DNA of 64,000 nucleotides, taken from NCBI GenBank assembly GCA_028023455.1, contig JAQFVV010006549.1, forward strand, positions 434,001-498,000. The letters are read 5' to 3'. The stretch's first letter is position 1, and every line of letters starts with the position of its first letter. Under the pieces are notes generated by a model. It worked only from the letters and a program-made list of their open reading frames with translations, did no database searches and was not told where the DNA came from. This DNA comes from Epiperipatus broadwayi. Its lineage: Eukaryota; Onychophora; Udeonychophora; Euonychophora; Peripatidae. Below, piece after piece: positions 15,004-24,691 of this stretch. Made by a program: the position numbers and the translations under genes.

Positions 15004-15129
15004 TTTTGGCATGAATATCAAGTCTCCAAGGAGATCCAGCTACTGAACTCATAAAAAAATAATAATTTTTTTTAGTTTGAAATTTTTTTTATTTTAAATA
15101 ATATTTTTATAAAGCGCAGACGGTATTGA

Positions 15130-15173
15130 AAATTAAATTGAGAGAGTGCAATTGCACTCTCTCAATTTAATTT
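15130..15173. repeat. 44-bp perfect palindrome in the element leader
   Basis: The two 22-base halves are exact reverse complements with no spacer. The centre is GTGCAATTGCAC and the outer arms carry GAGAGA/TCTCTC. It lies 127 bases after the primer-binding site, in the untranslated leader. In transcribed RNA it would form a hairpin or a self-complementary dimer contact. A palindrome this perfect inside an otherwise decayed element is notable. Confidence 0.85.
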
Positions 15174-15567
15174 ATCTTAAATGGTTTTTGCATATATATA
15201 ATCTCTATAAACTTACACATATAACACATAATTGATTCATATAATTACAGCTTTGAAAAGTGTATTTAATATTTCTTTTTATTATAAATAATGAAATGAG
15301 CCGAGACCAACTATTAAATAAATAATCATTGATTAAAACATAGTTAAAATAGATGAGTCTGAGAAAATAAAAGATCAGATTTTTAAAATGGGAAATAAAG
15401 TTACATACATAAGGAAAATCTAAACTAAATGCAAATGGCAAAAAGATGGCATATAAAACCCTATGGTATATATATATATTCAGTTGTATTAATAAAACCA
15501 AATAATATATTTTAAATTTAAAAATAAAATTTTAATGTTAACCAGAAGTAAGAAATATTTATTAAAT

Positions 15568-16513
15568 ATGGATCTTAAGCATTTTACAGAATCAGAGAAA
15601 GGTAGTGATAGTGAAATAGAAAAGACTACCACTGTTGTTGGAAAAAAAAGCTTTGTGTAGCCAAGCATCTGGGGGGTCTATAAATGAAACTGAACAGTTA
15701 CCGCAGATACTGGCAGAAAGCCAGATAGTTTCTCAAATTCAAGAGTCCCTGGCTAAAGAAGTCAATCAAATACCCCGAGTTGAAATAACACAATTACCAA
15801 GAATATGATGACCATGCAACTAATGTTACAGACTATGATGGAAAAGATGGAAGCAAAGATAGATAGTAAATTCAGTAGTTTAAGAGAAGAAATGGCAACC
15901 TATAACAATAGATTAATAGCAAAGTTAGATAGTTAAATGAGTACCTTGGGAACAAAAATGGCAACCAATACTGATATAAGTCAAAAGTTAGAAAATGTAG
16001 TAGAGAGTGATCTGGAGATTATTGCTAAAAACCTCAGTGGAATAAAAGACCACAACCCAGAATCCAGTTTCTCACAGCAGATAATACCTGAGATTAGGGA
16101 TGATCCTATCAAAATTATCACAGATATTCCAATATCAACTACAAAAGTGCCTACCCAGATAATTAACCTTAAGAACACAATATCGACATTGACAGAATGT
16201 CATCTATATTCAGAAAGTCAGATAGAGAGTTCACTCAACAAACCTATTCAGAGATAGCATAAGGTTTGAGATAGATCAGGAATCTCAGAAGTTGAGACAA
16301 GAACAGTTGGATAATTCTGCCACAACTCAAGTAAAACTAAGCTCTCAAATTCTTAAGGCTAACCACCTTAATAAATTCGCAATGTGTGAGACAATTTCAT
16401 ATTTTAAAGATGTCTTGGAAAAATTCATGGAAGAAGATGAGATGGAAAATGAATTAAATATATATTTAAAAACGTTCAATCATACCCACATTTCCCCATC
16501 AAAACAAAATTAA
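15568..16513 (+). pseudogene. gag-like region, broken
   Basis: Reading starts with an ATG at 15568 (MDLKHF) and runs through several stops and frame changes to about 16513. The longest intact pieces are 15937-16257 and 16292-16513. The sequence is polar and Glu/Lys/Ser-rich, with a likely coiled-coil stretch containing MMEKMEAKIDSKFSSLREEM. It has no zinc knuckle that I can see. Its place after the leader and before integrase remnants suits the structural gag protein, which packages element RNA. The family assignment rests on position and composition, not on a conserved gag motif. Confidence 0.5.
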
Positions 16514-16568
16514 AGTATTCTCTAGACAAGATACTGATGAACTATATGGCAGCTATCAGAATATAATA

Positions 16569-16850
16569 TTGTTAACACAGAAGACTACTACCATGATAAG
16601 TTATCATAATCACCACACTACTTTAGGAAATTTTGATAATGACAAAGTATATAACCATTGTAGATGTTTGCTGTGGCCTTTAAATTCACTCTACTATCAA
16701 CATGATGGCCCAGTTAAGCAAAACAAATGGAACATGGTAGAGAATGCCACATCAGGAACCACTAAACAAAGAGATCGCTGGTTTTATAAACTATGCAATA
16801 CATATGAAGGTCCCTTTACATTCATTAGGCATAGAAATGCTAGTGCTTAA
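16569..16850 (+). pseudogene. Truncated second copy of the integrase C-terminal module
   Basis: A 93-residue open stretch ends in RDRWFYKLCNTYEGPFTFIR, which parallels HKFFNQYEGPFTIVKH in the downstream module at 17326-17601. The GPF signature belongs to the GPY/F module at the integrase C-terminus of Ty3/gypsy elements. The stretch stops soon after, so the second half of the module is missing. Two GPF modules about 630 bases apart inside one deleted element suggest a duplication or recombination between two related elements. The first 45 residues have no recognised match. Confidence 0.45.
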
Positions 16851-17298
16851 AAAACCAATAAAGGGATGGACCTCAAAGATTGCAATTTGGAACTTGTAGA
16901 CTGGACAACTCAAAAGTTTATGAATATACATTTTTATTTTGAGATAATATACTGTTTTTTAAAAAAAAAACTTAATACTAGAAAGTTAATGCTAATTTAG
17001 TTACCTTTTTATATAAATATTATTTTTAAGAATATATCAAATTGTTTTTTTAAGAATGTTTCAAAAACAGTTAGAGCATAAATAGATGCAACTACAATTT
17101 TTTAACATTAAACCACTATTTATGGTTAATAAAAGCAAATATATAGTATAAGTTAACTTAGTAGCATTAGAGTGCAATTGACTCCAATATAATATTTTTT
17201 CTTTAAATAAAAGTATACATATGTAAAACAATCAATGAGTGTACTAACTCATACCTATACCAGTATATCCCACAGAAATAAATATGAAAAGGGAAAGA

Positions 17299-17601
17299 TT
17301 ATAAGCATAAGAAAGGCTCAAGCAAATGGCTGACCAAAGAAATAAAGATAAAAAAGGAAAGGTGTATTATAATTTTAAAGTAGGGGACAAAGTCTTGATA
17401 AAAAACCCACATGTCAGCAAACCACAAGATAACATATACCATAAGTTTTTCAATCAATATGAGGGACCATTTACAATAGTAAAACACTCTGGTCATAATG
17501 CATATTGGATTGATATTGGAGGAGAGGGACGTGGAACATATAATGCCCGTATCTTAAAACCATACTTGAAATCTCCATGTGAACATACAGTTGCCTTATA
17601 G
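17299..17601 (+). pseudogene. Ty3/gypsy integrase C-terminal (GPY/F) remnant
   Basis: The readable frame gives VYYNFKVGDKVLIKN, then YEGPFTIVKH, then a Tyr/Ile-rich strand and an ILKPYL ending before a TAG stop. VGDKV plus the GPF turn is the hallmark of the integrase C-terminal DNA-binding module of Ty3/gypsy polyproteins. The zinc-binding and catalytic D,D-35-E parts are absent upstream. The methionine at 17326 is incidental, because homologous residues (KAQAKMADQR) begin before it. About 625 bases of untranslated sequence follow before the 3' LTR. It is non-functional on its own. Confidence 0.75.
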
Positions 17602-18214
17602 AATGCACAACCCAGCTGGAATAATAACTAGAAGTGATAATTAAAGCATAGTAAGAGATAAAATAAACATCAGGGGAAATATCTAAATTTATATCTAGGT
17701 GATTTTAAAAAAAGAGTATAACTAGAGATATTATATTTATATTTTTTTTGTTGATGAGGACATACCCAGGTTAATGCTTTAAAAGCATTGGGTTACCTTG
17801 ACATTAACCAAGATAGTAGAGTCAATCCATACAGAGTAATGGATGTTCTAATATTTAGTTAGATCTTCAAAAAAATCCAGTAAGACTCAAAAAAGGAGCA
17901 GGATGAAGGCTAACAAATAAATTTGTGTGCTGTCTAAATAGAGACACATTACCGGTTAATTGTTTGGTCCACATAACCATCAATAAGAGGAAAAGGAAAA
18001 AAACCCCAAGTTCAAATCACACTTTAAATTATATATGATTTAACCATAAAAAGAAAGTGTAATGTAATTTTGAAAGGCTAGCTGATAAAATTAAGCAACA
18101 TTGGAGTAAATTTTTTAAAACCCTTCATTGAAACCTAACTCAATCCAGCATTAAACAAGCATGTACTTATATGTTAGTGATAAAATTCTATCCATATGTC
18201 AGAATTTTAACCCT

Positions 18215-18226
18215 GTAAGTGTGGGG
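18215..18226 (+). promoter_or_regulatory. Polypurine tract before the 3' LTR
   Basis: GTAAGTGTGGGG abuts the TG start of the 3' LTR. A purine-rich run here primes plus-strand synthesis in LTR retrotransposons. It is interrupted by two T residues, so it is imperfect. Confidence 0.65.
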
Positions 18227-20551
18227 TGTTGTAGTGATGAGCTACAACCTGATACACCATCCATTTATGCAAGACACTCTACCAATTGGAGCCACATAGA
18301 CATATTTGCTTAACCAATAAATTGCCAAGCAAATTATCATATAAACATTTTTTCTTTCCAACACATACATTTACATAAACATCTTTTTATTTTTAAAAGA
18401 AGTAATAAAAACTATTAAATTACTAGGAAAAGAAAACAAACAGATAGGTATACTAGTACTGGAATAAAAGGTGTTATATGTTACTAACTGGGGAGAACTA
18501 TACAAAAAACTTACACATAAATTTAAAAAAAAACAATGACTGAATTAAAATCTAAACACATAGCAACCATTTGTAGAAATGAAATTTAAAATATTTATAA
18601 ATAATTTTATTATTATTTATAATCCCATTTATTTATATTATGTCTGTTAAACAATAGGAAATGTCAAGGTTAAAATGCTTAAAAAAACTTCACGCGACCT
18701 ACAATGCGGTATTAATTGTTATACTGTCTTCTGCATTCGAAGATTGAACTTTTTTTTTCTGCTTAAAAATAAATTCGAATACAAAATAGATGTGAATGTT
18801 TGAATTTAAATATATATATATTTTAATATTAATCAAAATGATTAAAAACTGAATTTTTAAAGCAATCGTTTGAAATGGAAGAAATAATTTGAAAGTAAAA
18901 ATTTAATTATTTGCTACTTAGACAATTTTAGTTAAATTTATGTGTTGCAGTAATATTCAATAATTAATTGTTTTCATATATAATAATATCATCATTAAAA
19001 TCTTGAGAAGCAAATGAATCAATGAATATATATTATTTTTATATCATGATTGCTTGCTGAAAAGTTTATACCATGGGGTAATAATACGTCATCAATAAAG
19101 CATGAAAAGTTAAAGATTTTACCTGCCCATTTGGAAGAAATTAAAAACCATCTTTTGCCTTAGATAAAATGCCTAATCAAATCCAAGACAGGATAATTGG
19201 AGAACATTATTATATTTTGACCCAGACAAGAAATTTCTATTCTTCGCAGGAGCAGAACTTCATCTCCATTCATAGGAATTTATTTAGCAAATAAACAGTT
19301 TCCAGCAGACTCATCGAACTTTAATTAACATAATGGGATAAGAATTGTGATTTTTGTTTTATTATTTTGTCTATTGTAAATTTTATGTATTAATTTTGTC
19401 TTCTACAATTGAAAGTTAATGTGTTATAATTTTAGAGAAATTCTGTATGAGAGTAATGAGGGGGAAAATATTAGATTTAAATATATATATATATATTTTA
19501 TCATCTTTAATTGTATAAAGAATAAAAAAAAATTACTAGTTTTGCCCTCACCATCTGACTGACTTTTGACCACATATAGGAAATTGAGAGGTAAGAAATT
19601 TTAATATTATCTTACAGTAAACATCACACAATGATAGATTTTTATTTATTTATTTATTTATTTATTATTAATTAAGCTTTTATATTGCTTTTATAAATCA
19701 ATGATTTATAATCATTGATTCATCTGGACAACAAAGATTTTTTTTTATTGTTATGTTTGTATACATATTTTAAATTAGCCAGCTAAAATCGCAAATCACA
19801 TATACATATTATAATTTTACATATTCGTTGTTGTAAATAATTAGTCAAGTACATGAACTTCTACCATTGAGTTTAGGGCAAGGATTTTATTTTTATTAAT
19901 ATCATTACAGATATCGATATGGTAGAAATTCATCCTTGACAAAATAAATTACAAGTGTATCAAATTTAATTGTTATTCATATTTTTTTTGTTAATCAATA
20001 AATGTTTATATAATTCATTATTTTAATTTGGTCTCTAACTCATCATTATTTCCATATCCACCATCAGCTTTATAACTCTTCATTATTCACATACCCATTG
20101 TAAACATTATTATCTTATTTAGTTTCACACTTATCAATATAATTAATATGATAGAGGAAATACATATACATATTTAAGTCATTTATTATAACTTACATAT
20201 TTTTTATATATCTTATGCTTAATTGATTTTTGGTAATTAATTATCACCTATATCGAGGTGCAATAACTACTATTAGTGTGATCTCTTTCCCTGATAAGAG
20301 AGCTCAAGAAATTACTCCCTGAGTTCGAATACTGTGGAATAACGTGGCTAGAAAGGGGTGAGAATTGGATGAACTGATCCAAATTGTATCTAGGTTAATA
20401 AAAATAGGCAGAGCTAGTCTATTGGAAGTAGGTACAATCATAGGTTATGTATTTCATTGTATAATCACTTGCATCCTATCTGAAGACCCAAAGTCCGACT
20501 ATAGTAAGATGTGCTCCCCCTATTTCTTCGGAAATCCACCAACCCGTTACA
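18227..20551 (+). repeat. 3' LTR (2325 bp)
   Basis: This is the direct repeat of 12675-14989, with the same TG start and CA end. It differs by scattered transitions and small indels, for example a longer TTTA run near 19640. It is followed by ATATA, the target duplication. Confidence 0.92.
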
Positions 20552-20699
20552 ATATATATATAGTCAATCATTACACTTTAATTGATGTGTCAAACTTATT
20601 ACCCTCACATTGATATAATTGTATTAATAATTTTTATTAGTCATTTATTAATCTAAAGATTATCCACTTAATGAATAACATTTCTGTAGTGTAAGGTTT
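20552..20699 (-). repeat. 356-bp tandem unit A, right half
   Basis: This aligns with 20897-21055 of unit B, including the shared core CCACTTAATGAATAA. It completes the unit that the LTR element interrupted. Confidence 0.75.
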
Positions 20700-21055
20700 A
20701 TTACACCACTTCTACACAAGATAGGAACTGGCTCCTATCCAATTTTAATACCATGTGAAGTGGTGTAATCAGAAAGATGTGACCAAAAACATGTGAAAAG
20801 TTTATATGATCCCCAGGATGCACATTTCATGCTGAACTAGTACTTATCAGTTGGCCCAGACCACAACTGCTTGCACATATCTTTATCATTATTTAATATA
20901 TATGGATAGGTATTTACTACAGTTTAATTCATAAGTGTCAATGTTACTGCCCTCGCAACTTTGACAGAGATGGAAATATATTAATAATTTTAGTAGTCTT
21001 TCATTAGACTAGAGATTATCCACTTAATGAATAATATTTCTTTTGTGTAATTTTC
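20700..21055 (-). repeat. 356-bp HHR-bearing tandem unit B
   Basis: This is a head-to-tail neighbour of unit A. The marker CCACTTAATGAATAA recurs at 20664 and 21020, giving a 356-base period. The unit has no coding capacity. Its only recognisable functional motif is the hammerhead-like core on the minus strand. Confidence 0.7.
20811..20856 (-). ncRNA. Hammerhead-ribozyme-like motif, decayed core
   Basis: On the minus strand CTGATAA (20850-20844) stands where CTGATGA is expected, so one invariant G is A. A five-pair stem II with one A-C mismatch follows, then GAAA (20828-20825). Stem III is three pairs (AUG against CAU) with a two-base loop, then the cleavage triplet AUC. Stem I pairs partly through CCA and TGG. 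The mutated core base predicts loss of cleavage. Confidence 0.5.
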
Positions 21056-21208
21056 ACTACACCACTCTCAAATAAGGTAGTGTTAAAAGCAGATAGAAAG
21101 AAGTCCATACCTTGCATGAGAATGGCGTAGTAAAAATTACACTACAGAAACATTGTTCATTAAATCGATAATATCTAGTCTAATAAATGACTAATAAAAA
21201 TTATTAAT
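21056..21208. repeat. Snap-back end of the 356-bp array
   Basis: A third unit begins at 21056 but turns back on itself near 21095. 21129-21208 is the reverse complement of about 20970-21060, so 20970-21208 forms a long hairpin. Tandem copies ending in an inverted copy are characteristic of PLE-type insertions. Confidence 0.65.
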
Positions 21209-21226
21209 AGATAGATAGATAGATAG
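21207..21226. repeat. TAGA microsatellite
   Basis: About five TAGA units lie at the end of the hairpin array. Confidence 0.8.
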
Positions 21227-21311
21227 TGTTTTTCTGAAGATTTGTGATGATGGTGTTCTAGCTGTATTTTTATATTGGACTATTTCCATAATCTAATATG
21301 TGTGTTGAATG

Positions 21312-21378
21312 TTAGAGCGTTACCTTAAATTTCAATAATCAAGAATCTAAGGACTCAGGTTCGAATCCCATGCTAGTA
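21312..21378 (+). ncRNA. tRNA-derived SINE head, relict
   Basis: A perfect RNA polymerase III box B, GGTTCGAATCC, is at 21358-21368. A D-arm-like TTAGAGCGTT lies about 45 bases upstream, where box A would sit. The 5' part of box A is cut off by the inverted-repeat boundary and the cloverleaf does not close. This points to a tRNA-derived SINE and not a working tRNA. Confidence 0.45.
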
Positions 21379-21440
21379 TTGTCACTACTCAGGCCAACAA
21401 CACCTGAAGAAGAGGGGAGAAAAATCCCTCATGAAACATT

Positions 21441-21592
21441 GTGCATATACTAATCTGTTTGCTGTGATATTACTAACAGTTAGTACATATACTAATCTGT
21501 TCGCTGTGATATTACTAACATTTGTTTGTTGTAATATTACTAACAGTTGTGCATATACTAACCTGTTTGCTGTGATATTACTAACAGTTGAA
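21441..21592. repeat. Minisatellite of about 35-41 bp units
   Basis: Copies beginning CATATACTAA and ending ATATTACTAACAG recur at 21444, 21485 and 21552, with a shortened copy at about 21521. Confidence 0.8.
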
Positions 21593-21683
21593 TGCAGTTG
21601 GAATATTTAATTAAAATTAAAATTTTCTGAAGACATTCAACACACATATTAGATGATGGAAATAGTCCAATATAAAAATACAG

Positions 21684-22533
21684 ATAGTAGATAGTTTATA
21701 TCTATGTATTTTTATAAGAAATGAGAAAATGTGTAAATAATACACTATTGTACTTAATATTGGGAGTGAGAAAACGATAAAAAAGTTGATTAGAAAAGAA
21801 TTTATTATATAAAATATAGATAAAAAACTAGTTTGATTCTATATATTTAATTAAAAAATATAAAATATGAATAAAACTAAAAAGGATCTTATTATTATTT
21901 AGTTTAAAGAAAGGAAGTTTGGATCTTAACAATAAAGACAAAAATGGCATAAGAATTTGGATAATAATTTGGGGTATGGAAAGATGTAATGAGAGACAAT
22001 AAACATTTATTTTAGAGTGTAGTGCTGAAAAATATAAGAAGTAAGAAAAATAGAAGAAACTCAAATATAAGAGGAAAAAGTATAGATTATTTTAAAGGCA
22101 TTATGACGTTTATGGAGATATAATTTTAGAATTAAATGAAATAACTTTTATTAAAATTCAAAAAGATAAAAAAATAAATTACTTCCAGAAGAATAGTTTA
22201 ATAATACAAAATAAAAAGTAGATGAATATACTGCAATATATAATAGTTTCATGGAATTGAAATGTTTAACTTGATTGTTGGGTTTATGAAATATATAACA
22301 AGTCTTTCTAATTTCATTTTACAAAAAGACATTTTATATTACAGTACGTAATTCTATATATAATATAAAAATACTATCAACAGCCAAAATTATTATGCAA
22401 AGGCATCAAAAGAATACTCACTTTATTTAACTTATTTTTATTCTCTGTTATAATATTTTCATATTATTAATAATGGCAGGGTATTGATATATATATTATA
22501 ACTCGATGTCTGTATTTCTTCAAAGCAATATAC
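21684..22533. other. AT-rich non-coding DNA, no gene seen
   Basis: There are only AT-driven short frames and nothing recognisable. Confidence 0.5.
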
Positions 22534-22699
22534 GTAATTATATAATTGAATATTTATAAATACAGTATTCAGATATATTTTAAACATTTTATCCACATAG
22601 GATTGCTTTCAACTATCCTCATAGTCTTTGTGAACTAAAACATTGAAAGGCCAACCTTCCCACAACTCTGTGATGTTAATGTTCGCTGCCTGCCTGTTA

Positions 22700-23224
22700 A
22701 TTAAGTCATGTTTGTATTTGTATATTAGCATAGCTTCTTTTATTTTTCTTTTGTTATTTTTTTCAATTGCAATATTTTAATGTTATTGTAATTGAAGTTA
22801 AAATCATAAATACATGAATTATTATGGTCGTGAAAAATGGATGCTGAAACACTATTATATACTTTGCAATTTTGATTCAATTTCTGAACTCTTTTTAACA
22901 GCAGCAAGTGCTCTTTAGTTCTTTTTTCCGATGTACTTTTCGATTCACCTAGCCACACCTACATATCCATTTATAAATGATACAATTTTTATTTATAAAT
23001 GAGGTTTTATGTTTAGAATTATTTATTAATTTGTTTAATGTGGAAGGTGTGTAAAATGCAATATCACATACATCTTTATAAATCTTTCTTATAAAATTTA
23101 CTTGATCATTCAAAATACATGGTATTGATATCCATAGTTTTTTGTTAGCAGGAATATGAATATTAAACAAATTAATAAATAATTCTAAAGATAAAATCAC
23201 ATTTATAAATAAATATTGTATCAT
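22700..23224 (-). pseudogene. PLE C-terminal linker and GIY-YIG endonuclease, broken
   Basis: From 23224 the frame gives a segment with TLNKLINNSKHKTSF, then VIYKW-like IIYKWICRCG, and after a stop WLGESKSTSEKRTKEH and further basic residues ending near KLC. This order matches the PLE C-terminus: a Cys-rich approach, GIY-like strand, YIG-like strand (WLGE) and an R..EH helix. The GIY-YIG nuclease nicks the target to prime reverse transcription. At least one stop near 22949 separates the two halves. Key Tyr and Gly residues are partly changed, so it is inactive. Confidence 0.7.
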
Positions 23225-23520
23225 TTATAAATAAATATGTAGGTGTGGCAGTGGATGTATAGGTGAATCAAGATATATGTTGAAAAAAAAAGAATTAAAG
23301 TGCATTTGCTGTTGTTAAAAAAAGTTCAGAAATCGAATCAAAATGGCAAAGTAGATAATAATGTTTCAGCAACCATTTTTCATGACCATAATAATCCATG
23401 TATTTATGGTTTTAACTTCAATTACAATAATATTAAAATATTGCAAATTGAAAAAAATAACAACAAAAGAAAAAAAAGCTATGCTAATATTCAGATAAAA
23501 ATATGACTTAATTAACAGGC
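23200..23520 (+). pseudogene. Inverted partial copy of the PLE GIY-YIG end
   Basis: The plus-strand frame from about 23300 (HLLLLKKVQKSNQNGKVDNN, then TIFHDHNNPCIYGFNFNYNN) is a diverged twin of the minus-strand copy (HLLLLKRVQKLNQNCKVYNS). It covers the helix after the catalytic strands and the acidic C-terminal part. It is an arm of the hairpin, not an independent gene. The ATG at 23300 has no significance. Confidence 0.7.
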
Positions 23521-23691
23521 AGGTAGCAAACATTAAGATCACAGAATTGTAGAAAAGTTAGCTTTTCAAAGTGTTAGTTGACAAAAACTATGAGGATAGT
23601 TGAAAGTGCTCCTAAGTGGAGAAAAATTTTAAAATATATCTGATTACTGTATTTATAAATATTCAATTATATAATTACACTCCCACCCCAC

Positions 23692-23693
23692 TC

Positions 23694-23724
<31 letters not shown>

Positions 23725-23725
23725 T
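23692..23725. repeat. CA/TA microsatellite
   Basis: A CA run passes into a TA run directly after the PLE hairpin. Confidence 0.85.
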
Positions 23726-23734
23726 AGTAAAAAA

Positions 23735-23870
23735 AAATAAGTCATAGCCACTAGCTTGAAACCAGTTTGGGGATAGCAATAATTTTAAATAGAGATTTTT
23801 AAATGCTTTCTCTTACATCATTTATCAGAAAAGCTTGTTTAGAGCTATTAGCATGCTCATTTTATTATAT
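23735..23870 (+). repeat. Fragment of the PLE terminal repeat seen at 42.3-43.2 kb
   Basis: This aligns with 42567-42690: GAAACC, a GG-rich step, TAGAGATTTT, then GCTTGTTTAGAGCTATT. It keeps the 3' half of a hammerhead (GAAAC, two-base loop, GTT, then TGGGG), but the CTGATGA side is replaced by simple sequence. It is a truncated dispersed copy. Confidence 0.65.
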
Positions 23871-23880
23871 ATATATATAT

Positions 23881-24189
23881 ATAATATTAATAAGCCAATA
23901 AGCTAATACACATGTACTTTGCAGATGTCACTATATAAATGAATACTCCCACTTTTTCAAACACGAGATAAAGTCTTTAAGAAAATATAGAATGAATCTA
24001 CCTATATTTTCGACCCAACTGTATATATATATGGGCAAATCTGAAGTCTTTGAAATAAAGAGCATGAAGTTATTAATTGATCACTTTAAATTACTTTTTT
24101 ACTACATGTTTGAAAAAGTGGGAGTATTCATTTATATAGTGACATCTGCAAAGCGCATGTGTATTAGCTTATTGGCTTATTAATATTAT
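23881..24189. repeat. Inverted repeat with 83-bp arms
   Basis: 23881-23963 and 24107-24189 are near-perfect reverse complements (core GTGGGAGTATTC on the minus and plus sides) around 143 bases. There is no coding content. It is a MITE-like or snap-back element of unknown family. Confidence 0.75.
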
Positions 24190-24603
24190 AGATTATAAAA
24201 AAAACATCACTTTATATAAAAAATAAATGTCTTGTTTATATATATTATAAATGGAATGTACCCCTGTAAATTGATAATCTAATTAATTAATGAAAAAAAA
24301 AAGGAATTTATCAAACAGAAAACAAGACTTAGGCACATATGTATATTAATCTACCATCATATCAATATTTTATGGCAACCAAATAATAGGGCAATTAACC
24401 AAAACACTAGTATTATTATCCCTCATTTTTCTAAGTCTCACATTTCTTAAATTTTAACTACTGAACAGTATGGATGACTTTTGTATATGGAAAATGAATT
24501 ATAAAGTTATGTGTACTTTCACATTCAACTTTGGGCTAATATTTTATCTAAATTTCCAATTATTTTATAATTGTGTAAAATAAAATAATATGAAATTTCT
24601 TTT
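24190..24603. other. AT-rich non-coding DNA, no gene seen
   Basis: Nothing recognised. Confidence 0.5.
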
Positions 24604-24691
24604 TTTTTTTCATAGTTCAAGGCGGATTTTTCTGATTGTCTTGGTGGACCACATAAAAACTTTTAGCGGGCCACTATTTGCCCACTCCTGA
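24604..24691 (-). mobile_element. hAT-like transposon end, fragment
   Basis: On the minus strand the sequence starts CAGGAGTGGGCAAA (24691-24678) and continues with GGCCCGC and TGGTCCACC. This resembles the CAGGGGTGGGCAAAC...GGCCCGC ends common in hAT elements. The other end and an 8-bp target duplication were not found. Confidence 0.45.

Larger units (their letters stand above)
12675..20551 (+). mobile_element. Ty3/gypsy-type LTR retrotransposon, internally deleted
   Basis: The element is 7877 bp with two long LTRs beginning TGTTGTAG and ending GTTACA. It is flanked by the 5-bp direct repeat ATATA at 12670-12674 and 20552-20556. A primer-binding site follows the 5' LTR and a purine-rich tract precedes the 3' LTR. 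The internal part is only 3237 bp, with a broken gag-like region and integrase C-terminal modules. No protease, reverse transcriptase or RNase H motif was seen, so it cannot move on its own. The flanks rejoin to rebuild one unit of a tandem repeat whose uninterrupted neighbour is next door, which confirms both ends. The target duplication is low-complexity but fits the family. Confidence 0.9.
21262..21683. mobile_element. Element with 51-bp inverted ends
   Basis: 21262-21312 and 21633-21683 are reverse complements with few mismatches (core TATTGGACTATTTCC). Between them lie a tRNA-like relict and a minisatellite. Neither a transposase nor a clear target duplication was found. It may be a foldback or MITE-type element, or another snap-back insertion whose unit carries a tRNA-derived head. 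Confidence 0.55.
22534..23678. mobile_element. Penelope-like element, giant hairpin insertion
   Basis: Arms of about 470 bases (22534-23003 and 23200-23678) are inverted copies around a 196-base centre. Both arms encode the same PLE C-terminal endonuclease, pointing outward. The minus-strand copy is longer because the centre supplies additional upstream coding sequence. A partial copy inverted against a longer one is a known PLE insertion product. The reverse transcriptase part is absent. No clear target duplication was seen. Confidence 0.75.

Noticed and set aside
14803-15054. 83-residue open frame at the end of the 5' LTR, also present in the 3' LTR (20365)
   Set aside because: It is repeated only because the LTR is repeated. 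The two versions differ at many amino acids in 62 shared codons, so there is no sign of coding constraint.
21397-21450. CTGAAGA, a GAGGG/CCCTC stem and GAAAC, again hammerhead-like
   Set aside because: Stem II is plausible, but stem III has a mismatch and stem I has only three pairs. It is too weak to call without other copies.
21441-21592. Regular direct repeats considered as a CRISPR array
   Set aside because: The repeats are nearly contiguous with no unique spacers, and the DNA is clearly animal nuclear. It is a minisatellite.
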